Assembly: GCA_024434115.1 (NCBI GenBank)
Contig: QMIT01000004.1
Location: 419,456-483,455 of the forward strand
From: Chloroflexota bacterium
Lineage (GTDB): Bacteria > Chloroflexota > Anaerolineae > Aggregatilineales > J027
Direction: 5' to 3'
DNA: 64,000 bases
Within the stretch, counting starts at the first letter, position 1; each line of letters begins with the position of its first letter. A program made the translations under genes and the position numbers. The notes below the pieces were generated by a model, which did not search any database, had not been told where the DNA came from, and saw only the letters and a program-made list of their open reading frames with translations. Below, one piece after another: positions 36,822 to 45,500 of this stretch.

Positions 36822-39761
36822 ATGGTTCTAAACGACGAAATTAAAGCCACAACCTCCGACGCATGGGAGTTATTTCTGCTCCGTCTGCGTTACAAAGAAG
36901 GCCGCCTGCTGACCGTCAGTGGCAATCAACCCCTGTTGCTGGATGATAAAGATTCGCTCTGGTTGGTCTATTCAGGCTTGGTGGACGTATTCGCGGTCAA
37001 AATTGAACATGGCGAGGCGGTTGGTGCGCGTGCCCATCTTTTTCGCGGTGAAACGGGCCATTTGCTGCTAGGCATGGATTTAGCAGGCCGCAATCTGGGA
37101 TTATTGGCGAATAATGCTCCCGGAACACAGTTACTTAAAATGCGCCAATCCCGTCTGAAAGAACTGGCCCAAGAACCGGAATATGCGGGGATTATTGCAG
37201 GCCTGCTCGAAAAATGGGCGGCAGGGCTTTCGGCGGGAATTGCACGCGGCATCGGGCCAAAAGATTATGAAGTTCTGGAGCCGGGTAAAAATAAATCGTT
37301 GAAGGCCACTCAGACGGCTCGACCCAAACGCGGGTTAGTTTGGGTGCGGCATGTCAAAGGCGAATCACGCTTGATGGCCTTAGAGGATGTGCCCCCCATC
37401 ACAGGCGATACTTTTTTCCCGGTCTCACGTGAAACATGGCTCACTGCCCTTGATGAAGTGACCCTAGCGACCCTCAACACCGAGGGAGTCATCGCGCGGG
37501 ATAAAGAATGGAACTGTGTGTCGGTTTTCCATGCCATTATCCTTGACAGTGTAGCCGCCAATCTCAAACAAAATCTGCATAACGAATGGGCGCGTCTGCA
37601 AGAGAAAAATGCCTCGGATTCGACCAAAGTGGAACAGGCCTTTTCACAATTAGCGTCAACGTGGGGCATAGCCGATCAGATTGCCTACACCAGCCTAGAC
37701 AGCCGTGACCCCGTTCTGGCAGCATGTCAACTACTTGGCAATATTCAGCAAATTTCGATCCATCCCCAGCCCAGCACTGACCGAAAATACAGTCATACAC
37801 AGCAGGTCGAGCGCATCGCACAGGCGTCGCGGGTGCGTACCCGTAAGGTCGTCTTACAGGGAGAATGGTGGAATAACGACAGCGGCCCGATGGTGGCGTT
37901 TGTGGAAGAAAGCAAAAAACCTGTTGTACTGGCGTTTGAAGGGTCAGGCTATCAACTTCATGATCCTTTTGAAAAAACCGCCGTCGCGGTGAATGCCGAA
38001 CTCGCTGCCCAATTAGAACCCTTCGCCTTTGCTTTTTATCGCCCTCTGCCCGCCCGTGAATTGAATGGGCTTGATTTACTGCGGTTCGGGATGCGCGGCG
38101 CAAAAAATGACCTGTTGATGATGCTGTTGATGGGGATCGCGGGGGGCATCCTCAGCATGGTCACGCCTATTTTTATCGGCATCCTATTTGATACAACCAT
38201 CCCACGCGGCAACCGTTCCGACTTGCTGATTATCGGCGTCTTTTTGCTGGCGACGGCTTTTGCTTCGGCGCTGTTTCAGGTCACGCGCAGTGTCGCCCTG
38301 TTACGAATTAGCGGCAAATTGGATAGTTCGATTCAGGCCGCCATTTGGGATCGGGTGCTGGCCCTACCTGCCTCATTTTTCCGCAGCTATTCGGCAGGCG
38401 ATCTCAGCAGCCGTGCGATGGGTATTGACCTCATTCGGCGCACCCTTTCCGGTACGATTACGCTGTCGCTGTTTACAGGCATCTTCTCGATTTTCAGCTT
38501 CGGTCTGCTGTTTTATTACGATGTCAGCCTTGCCCTGATTGCGTCGGCGCTGGTGACGTTCGCGTTTATCGTGACAACCATCTCTGGCATTTTGCAACTG
38601 CGCTATCAACGCCGTATCACCAACATTCAGGGCCGGATTTCTAGCCGCGTCCTCCAATTTATCAATGGCGTCTCCAAATTCCGTATCGCGGGTGCTGAAA
38701 ATCGCGCCTTCTCGATTTGGGCCGGGGAATTTGCCGAACAAAAACGCTTGGCCTATCGCGCCCGCATGGTCGAAAATCGGCTGACAGTATTTAACGCCAT
38801 TTTCCCGGTCATGGCCCTCATGGTGATTTTTGGGGTGGTCGCCAACCGCGATGCTAATGCCCTAACGACGGGTACATTTTTAGCTTTCTACATTGCCTTC
38901 ACGCAATTTTTAACGGCCAGTCTTGACCTCAGCCGCACATTGGTTTCAGCGTTGAGTGTCGTGCCGGTCTATGAACGCGCCAAGCCGATTCTGCACGCCC
39001 TCCCCGAAGCAGATGACGCCAAATCTGACCCCGGCGAATTGACTGGCAATATTGAAGTCAGCAGCTTGTCTTTCCGCTATCGGGGGGACGGCCCACTGAT
39101 TTTGAAAAACATCTCACTGACGATTAATCGCGGCGAGTTTGTGGCACTGGTTGGTGCATCGGGATGTGGCAAATCTACCCTGATGCGTTTGTTGCTCGGC
39201 TTTGAAAAACCCGAATCTGGTGCGATTTTCTTTGATGGGCAGGATTTAGCCGAACTCGATTTACGGGCGGTGCGGCGTCAGATGGGGGTGGTATTGCAAA
39301 ACAGTCGTTTGATGTCTGGCGATATATACACCAACATCATCGGGGCCAGTCTGCTCACCATTGATGATGCGTGGGAAGCGGCACGGCAGGCAGGCATTGA
39401 GGATGACATTAAAGCCATGCCGATGGGGATGCACACGGTTGTCAGTGAAGGCGGCAGCACCCTTTCCGGTGGACAGCGCCAGCGCCTGTTGATTGCCCGC
39501 GCCCTTGTCAACAAACCGCGTATCATCTTTTTTGATGAGGCCACCAGCGCTCTAGACAATCGCACACAGGCCACCGTCAGCCAGAGCCTCGATAATCTGG
39601 ACGTGACCCGCATTGTGATTGCCCACCGCCTTAGCACGATTCAAAATGCGGATCGGATTATCGTGATGGATGCGGGGCAAATTGTGCAGGTGGGGACGTA
39701 TCAAGAGTTGATTAACCAACGCGGTCTGTTTTCTCAACTTGCCAAACGTCAATTTGCATAG
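36822..39761 (+). CDS. NHLM type 2 ABC protein
   Basis: A 979-residue ABC protein with a long N-terminal cytoplasmic region (about 1-410). This part is partly cyclic-nucleotide-binding-like (LWLVYSGLVDVFAVKIEHGE, FRGETGHLLLGMDLAG) and partly a degenerate C39-like part without catalytic Cys (MVAFVEESKKPVVLAFEGS). Six membrane helices follow (about 430-700), then an ATPase with [24 protein letters not shown] and [12 protein letters not shown]. In NHLM systems it pairs with the peptidase-type exporter. The gene is tightly linked on both sides (8 nt each). Confidence 0.93.
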   Translation: MVLNDEIKATTSDAWELFLLRLRYKEGRLLTVSGNQPLLLDDKDSLWLVYSGLVDVFAVKIEHGEAVGARAHLFRGETGHLLLGMDLAGRNLGLLANNAPGTQLLKMRQSRLKELAQEPEYAGIIAGLLEKWAAGLSAGIARGIGPKDYEVLEPGKNKSLKATQTARPKRGLVWVRHVKGESRLMALEDVPPITGDTFFPVSRETWLTALDEVTLATLNTEGVIARDKEWNCVSVFHAIILDSVAANLKQNLHNEWARLQEKNASDSTKVEQAFSQLASTWGIADQIAYTSLDSRDPVLAACQLLGNIQQISIHPQPSTDRKYSHTQQVERIAQASRVRTRKVVLQGEWWNNDSGPMVAFVEESKKPVVLAFEGSGYQLHDPFEKTAVAVNAELAAQLEPFAFAFYRPLPARELNGLDLLRFGMRGAKNDLLMMLLMGIAGGILSMVTPIFIGILFDTTIPRGNRSDLLIIGVFLLATAFASALFQVTRSVALLRISGKLDSSIQAAIWDRVLALPASFFRSYSAGDLSSRAMGIDLIRRTLSGTITLSLFTGIFSIFSFGLLFYYDVSLALIASALVTFAFIVTTISGILQLRYQRRITNIQGRISSRVLQFINGVSKFRIAGAENRAFSIWAGEFAEQKRLAYRARMVENRLTVFNAIFPVMALMVIFGVVANRDANALTTGTFLAFYIAFTQFLTASLDLSRTLVSALSVVPVYERAKPILHALPEADDAKSDPGELTGNIEVSSLSFRYRGDGPLILKNISLTINRGEFVALVGASGCGKSTLMRLLLGFEKPESGAIFFDGQDLAELDLRAVRRQMGVVLQNSRLMSGDIYTNIIGASLLTIDDAWEAARQAGIEDDIKAMPMGMHTVVSEGGSTLSGGQRQRLLIARALVNKPRIIFFDEATSALDNRTQATVSQSLDNLDVTRIVIAHRLSTIQNADRIIVMDAGQIVQVGTYQELINQRGLFSQLAKRQFA

Positions 39762-39769
39762 GCGGCCCT

Positions 39770-42451
39770 ATGTCGGCGGTGGATAATTATCGAGATACGC
39801 TGATTACCATTGTTGAAAAATCGGCGACCCTTGCGGAACGACTCAGCGGCGAATTTGTGCCGATCAACGACCCCACCGAAGCCGAAATTATTGAGACCCG
39901 TCTGAAAACATGGATGCAGACAGCGGCACAAGGCGACTTGGATCGTTTTCGTAAGCGACTGGAATGGGATGGCCTGACACTGGAACAGGTTAAACCACTG
40001 TTGGGGTCGGTGCGACGGCGTGACCCTGATGCTCCCCTCCCCCGTTGGGCGGAGTTGTTGGGAGAGATATTCGAAACCGCTGAAGCGCTCAATCCGGATA
40101 AGAAAAGAAGAACAGTTTTCTCATATGACGAATCACTACCCTTCGCAGAAATCTTCTTGCCATTTCTCAAGGTAGCACAAAACCATTTCTACGAACGAAT
40201 GCTTAGAGGTGTTTCCTATAGAGGCAAATGGTCACCACCTAATCATTTAAATGGCCTATTGCGAGCCTTATCAGAAATCTCGGTACAAGCATTAATGGTC
40301 GTTTTCAAAACATTCCAGACTATTGAATATGGCGTCCCGCTTTCAGAAAAAACCATCCCAAAAACTAGCACTCCTACTCGTGATCGTTATTTAGCTTTTA
40401 CAAAGGCTGTGCTAGGTAATGAATTAAAATCAATTTGTATAGATTACGCTGTTTTAGCAAGACTCTTAGCAACTACAACCTTATATGAGATTGAAGGGCA
40501 ACTAAATATCCTTTTCAATCTCTTTGAAGATGTAGAAAACTTGCGGGAGGCATTTGGGTTTCTTAATCGTGACCATCTCCCAATCCAATATTTTGATTCG
40601 CGACTATCCGACCTCCACAATAATCATCAAACTGTCACGCTAGTCGGTGTCATCCTTGATGTAACTCTCTACAAACCTCGAACTCTAGGTATGGATCAGG
40701 CCCTCAACACACTCCTCTTGTGGTGTGATCAACATAAGCAGTTACCTAAACTAAAATCTCCTATAACACTTGATTATGGAGATCATGGATGGGTTGAACT
40801 TCTCCCATCGAACGACTATGGCACTATGGCAACTCTGGGTAACTATTATTATCAAATGGGCTTGTTATTAGGCGTGATACAGCTGTTAGCTGGAAATGAT
40901 TGTCATTCTGATAATATCATCAGTCATATTGATTATGGCAACAATACACTTGAGCCTGTCTTAGTTGATGCCGAAACGCTGATGCACTATCGGGTTCCTG
41001 ATATTGAATACCATTTTCCTGATGCACGTGCAGAAGCTCACAAAATCATCGAGAACTCCGTATTACGTACCCAAGTCCTACCACGCTGGGACTTGGGTTC
41101 AGGCAGTATTGCTTATGATATGAGCGCGTTAGGTGGTTTTGAGAAAGACGAAACTGACCTGCTTCGACCTATCTGGAAAAATATCAACACTGATGTGATG
41201 TATTTGGGGCCGCAAGAAAGAACGATGGATTTGAGATTGAAGCCATATTACGAGGGGTTAGGTTTTAAGTACCTCAATCCTGCTGGTTACGAGACAGAAA
41301 TTATCAGCGGCTTTACTGAAATGTACCGTTTTTTGATGGCCCATAGAGAAGAATTATTAGCTGAGGGTAGCCCATTAGAAGGGTTCAAGAATCAGCGGGT
41401 GCGCTATGTATTCCGGCCCACCCAGACGTATCAATCGGTGTTGCAGCATACCCTCCAACCACGATATTTACATGAGGGCATTGACCGCAGTATCCAAATT
41501 GAATCGCTGAATCGGGTGCTGCTGGCATGGGACGAAAAACCCGTTTATTGGGACATCCACAAGGGCGAGGCGCAGGCGATGGAACAGATGGATGTGCCAC
41601 TGCTCACCTACAATTCCAGCGAGACCAGCCTACATATTGGGGACATCACCATCGAAAATGTCTTTGACCGTCCGGCCTACAATCTCGTAATTGAACGACT
41701 CAATTCTCTGAGCGAGGATGATTTACAACAGCAAATCGCTTTTATTCGGGGGTCGTTGTTCTGCCGTATTGCTCATGAATTGCTGGATACCAACGACGAA
41801 ATTCCAGCCGTTTTGCAAAATGCGCCCACCCTCCCCCGCGAATTATTGGTGAGTGAGGTGGGCCAAATCGCGGATGAGTTGCAGGCACGGTCAATTTGGG
41901 GGGAGGATGGCAGCGCAACATGGATTACTTTGACCTACCACTTCGCCGCCAACCGTTATCAGTTCGGACAAATCAGCGATGGGCTATATGATGGCGCGTG
42001 CGGCGTGGCGTTTTACCTAGCGGCCCTGCATCATGTGACAGGCTGGCCGGGGGCGCGCGGATTGGCCCTTGCAGCCGTTAAGCCTTTGCAAAATCGCTTA
42101 CATCATCCGGTGTTGAGTCAGCGGTTGGCGCGAAATTTGGGGGCGAATGGGCCAAGCGGCCTCAAATCCATCGCCTATGCCCTGCACCATATCAGTGCAT
42201 GGCTGGATGAACCCGGTTTATTGGAGGACGTGCGGCGGGTGGAATCGCTCATCAGCCCTGAACGGGACATCGCAGAACAGAAAGCAGGCCGGATTCCCGA
42301 AAATGTATTTGCCCAATCCGCTGGACGCTGGCGTATTGCGGCCCATTTACCAGAAGGCGTGCAGTTATGGGGGTTGTATGGGGGTCGAGCCGGAATTGGC
42401 TATGAATTGCTGAAACTGCTCGATACCAGCCTGCCTTCAATTCCTTTCTAG
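39770..42451 (+). CDS. LanM-type lanthipeptide synthetase with deleted cyclase core
   Basis: An 893-residue class II enzyme. The dehydratase (about 110-720) keeps its key motifs: D377-C-H379-S-D-N382, D400 in LVDAETLMH, and the eliminating-site line R545-YVF-R549-P-T551-Q. Ser/Thr phosphorylation and elimination are thus plausible. The LanC-like part begins near 733 (GLYDGACGVAFYLAALHHVTG). It reaches only the first helices (SLISPERDIAEQ), then jumps to the family's C-terminal end (LWGLYGGRAGIGYELLKLLD). The roughly 170-200 residues between, with both CHG/CC zinc-ligand motifs, are absent. There is no frameshift. Full LanM proteins are near 1000 residues or more. It could be a dehydratase only, or a relic. 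Confidence 0.92.
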   Translation: MSAVDNYRDTLITIVEKSATLAERLSGEFVPINDPTEAEIIETRLKTWMQTAAQGDLDRFRKRLEWDGLTLEQVKPLLGSVRRRDPDAPLPRWAELLGEIFETAEALNPDKKRRTVFSYDESLPFAEIFLPFLKVAQNHFYERMLRGVSYRGKWSPPNHLNGLLRALSEISVQALMVVFKTFQTIEYGVPLSEKTIPKTSTPTRDRYLAFTKAVLGNELKSICIDYAVLARLLATTTLYEIEGQLNILFNLFEDVENLREAFGFLNRDHLPIQYFDSRLSDLHNNHQTVTLVGVILDVTLYKPRTLGMDQALNTLLLWCDQHKQLPKLKSPITLDYGDHGWVELLPSNDYGTMATLGNYYYQMGLLLGVIQLLAGNDCHSDNIISHIDYGNNTLEPVLVDAETLMHYRVPDIEYHFPDARAEAHKIIENSVLRTQVLPRWDLGSGSIAYDMSALGGFEKDETDLLRPIWKNINTDVMYLGPQERTMDLRLKPYYEGLGFKYLNPAGYETEIISGFTEMYRFLMAHREELLAEGSPLEGFKNQRVRYVFRPTQTYQSVLQHTLQPRYLHEGIDRSIQIESLNRVLLAWDEKPVYWDIHKGEAQAMEQMDVPLLTYNSSETSLHIGDITIENVFDRPAYNLVIERLNSLSEDDLQQQIAFIRGSLFCRIAHELLDTNDEIPAVLQNAPTLPRELLVSEVGQIADELQARSIWGEDGSATWITLTYHFAANRYQFGQISDGLYDGACGVAFYLAALHHVTGWPGARGLALAAVKPLQNRLHHPVLSQRLARNLGANGPSGLKSIAYALHHISAWLDEPGLLEDVRRVESLISPERDIAEQKAGRIPENVFAQSAGRWRIAAHLPEGVQLWGLYGGRAGIGYELLKLLDTSLPSIPF
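40105..41395 (+). other. AT-rich compositional island inside the LanM gene
   Basis: Counting sampled 60-base lines gives about 40-45% GC here against about 57-60% just outside on both sides. The change is abrupt near 40105 and near 41395. It covers residues about 112-541, the kinase-like half of the dehydratase. The reading frame is unbroken. Confidence 0.7.
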
Positions 42452-42480
42452 GGGAGTCTGTGCTAAATTTGGGGTAACGC

Positions 42481-42486
42481 TATAAT
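42481..42486 (+). promoter_or_regulatory. Possible -10 element before the kinase gene
   Basis: A perfect TATAAT lies 55 nt before ATG 42542, but no -35 element is found at 16-18 nt. The kinase may have its own promoter or be read through from the upstream operon (90-nt gap). Confidence 0.35.
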
Positions 42487-42541
42487 CTACCATTGCCTCT
42501 ATTGCTAAATTAAAAAATCCTTTCGATCACGAGGACGCAGA

Positions 42542-45500
42542 ATGGATAACCTCAGCGGTCAAACGCTTAAGGGCTATGAATTAAAAGAATTGATTGGGCA
42601 AGGCGGTTTTGGGGCGGTTTATCGCGCCTTTCAAACCCTTGTAAAGCGCGAAGTGGCAGTCAAAATTATCTTGCCGCAGTATGCCAATCACCCCGATTTT
42701 ATCCGTAATTTTGAGGCCGAAGCCCAACTCATTGCCCGGTTGGAGCATCTCCACATCGTCCCGCTCTATGATTATTGGCGTGAGCCGGACGGGGCCTATC
42801 TGGTCATGCGCTGGCTGCGTGGGGGCAGCTTACAATCCTCCCTGCGACAAGAGGCTTGGAGCATTGAAAACGCCGCTCGCCTGCTTGATCAAATGGCTGC
42901 GGCGCTGACCGTCGCCCATCGTAATAATGTCATTCACCGCGACATTAAACCGGGGAACATTCTACTTGACCAAGAAGGCAACGCTTATCTGACTGACTTC
43001 GGCATTGCGAAAAATCTGGAATCGGGCAATGGAGCGGAGGAAAAAGGCGCAGTAGTCGGTTCACCTGCCTATATGTCGCCAGAGCAAATTCGCAGTGAGG
43101 AAATTAGCCCGCAAACCGATATTTACAGCCTCGGCGTGGTCATGTATGAGGTACTGACGGGTGAACAGCCCTACGGCCCTAATTTGACCTCCTCCGAACT
43201 CATTTTTAAGCATCTCGGGGAGCCGCTGCCCGAACTGCGCAAATTCCGGGCTGATCTCCCAGCAGGCCTAGACCTTGTGATTGAAAGGGCCACCGCCAAA
43301 CGCCCCGACGAACGTTTCACCGATGTCATTGAATTTGCTAAAGAGTTCCGCAAGGCTGTCAATCTAACCGCGACCTTTGGCGGATTAACACCATCAACCG
43401 ATGTCGTCACCACCGAAACAGGCTCACCCTTGTTTACCATCAAGGGCGCGGGGACGGGTCGCATTACCATTGATGCTGAGGCGCTTGGTATTGCGATGCC
43501 AGAGCCAGAAAATCCATATAAAGGTCTGCGGGCTTTCCAAGAAGCCGACGCTGCCGATTTCTTTGGACGCAGCAAGCTGATTGAACGTCTGCAAAATCGC
43601 TTGATGGAAGATCACCCAATGGCCCGTTTCTTAGCCGTGATTGGGCCAAGCGGCAGTGGTAAATCCAGCGTGGTGAAAGCGGGGGTGCTGCCAAATTTGC
43701 GTAAGGGGGCACTGTCGGGTTCTGACCGCTGGTTTTATGTCGAAATGGTGCCGGGGATTCATCCAGTGGGCAAATTGGCCCAAGCCCTGCTGAGTGTCGC
43801 CATTGATCCGCCTCCCGGCCTGCCCCGCCAATTACGCGAACATGAACGGGGTCTGGTGCAGGCGGTCAATCGCATTTTGCCGGATGATAATTCCGAGTTG
43901 GTGCTGATTATTGACCAATTTGAAGAAGTCTTTACCCAAGCCGAAGATGAACAAGAACGCGACCATTTCTTAAAGAGCCTCTTGGTCGCCACGACTGACC
44001 CCGAAAGCCGCCTGCGGGTAATTGCCACCCTGCGGGCCGATTTTTATGACCGCCCTCTGCTCTTCCCAGAATTTGGCAACTTGATGCGCGAACGTACTGA
44101 AGTGGTGCTGCCGCTGGGTGCTGCCGAATTGGAAGAGGCGATTGTCGGGCCAGCCCATCGGGTCGGCATGACGGTGGATGAAAAACTGATTGCGGCGGTG
44201 GTCGGCGATGTCAGTGGTGAGGCGGGTGCTTTGCCCTTGCTGCAATATGCCCTGACCGAAGTCTTTGAACGGCGTAAGGGGCGTAATCTCACCCTCGAAG
44301 CCTATCAGGACAGTGGGGGTGCATTAGGGGCATTGGCGCGGCGGGCCGAAGATTTGTACAACGAAATGAACGCCGATCAACAAGCCACCGTGCGTCAATT
44401 GTTCCTCCGCATGGTCACACTTGGCGAAGGTACAGAAGATACTCGCCGTCGGGTGCGTTGGGCCGAATTATTTTCGGTGGCCGCCGATCAAGACCAGATG
44501 CAAACGGTTATGGATGCTTTCACCCGCTATCGCCTGCTCACCACCGACGCCGACCCCGCCACCCGTGAACCCACGATTACCGTTGCTCATGAAGCCCTCA
44601 TTCGTAAATGGGAACGGCTACGTGCATGGCTCAATGACAGCCGCGAAGATTTGCTATTGCAGCGCCGCTTGAACCAAGCCACCGATGAATGGCTCAATTC
44701 CAAGCGAGATCGCAGTTTTCTTGCCAGCGGGGTACGCCTCGGTCAATTCGAACAATTGGTCGCAAGCGGAGATATTGCCCTTAGCCAAGAAGAACGGGAA
44801 TTTGTACAGGCCAGTGTGGTCGAGCGCGAAGCCCGTGCCGCCGAGGAAGAAGCACGGAAAGCCAAAGAACTTGAATTGAAGCGTCGTTCACGCAATCGCT
44901 CGATTGCCGCTGCCGTCGCCGCAGGGGTCGCCCTAATGGGGATAATCCTCACCGCCATCGCCCTATATCAACGGGCCGAGGCGCAAGAAGCACGCGCCGA
45001 CGCTGAGGATAACGCTGCTACGGCGACCATTGCACAGGGCCAAGCGGAATACAATGCAGCAACGGCAGTCGTCGCGCAGGGGCAAGCCGAAGCTAGTGAA
45101 CAAGAGGCCCGCAGCCTTTCCTTAGCCTATTATTCACAGCAGGCCCTCCAAGAAAACGCGGTCAATACGGCGATTTCGCTGGGGATGGAAGCTGTAGCTA
45201 TCCCCTCCCCCAATGCGCTGGCTGAAAATGCACTGTTTAACGCGGCTGTCACGCCCGGTACGCGCCATGTATTACCAGAAACCGACGTGACATTGGCGAC
45301 CACTATCAGCACTGACGGTCTGTATGGCCTCTCTTCATCGGGTAATCCGTTTGGAGACCCCCTAGATACAAGCGTCAAATATTGGGATTTAGAGACCGGA
45401 CAGGTGATTCACACCCTCACGGGTCATACTGCCGCAGTCTGGGATGTCGCCTTTAGCCCCGACGGAACACAGGCCCTTTCGTGTGATGCTGATGGTGTAA

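Noticed and set aside
42200..42451. Frameshift as the reason for the short LanM
   Set aside because: The frame closes with the proper family C-terminus, so the loss is an in-frame deletion, not a shift.
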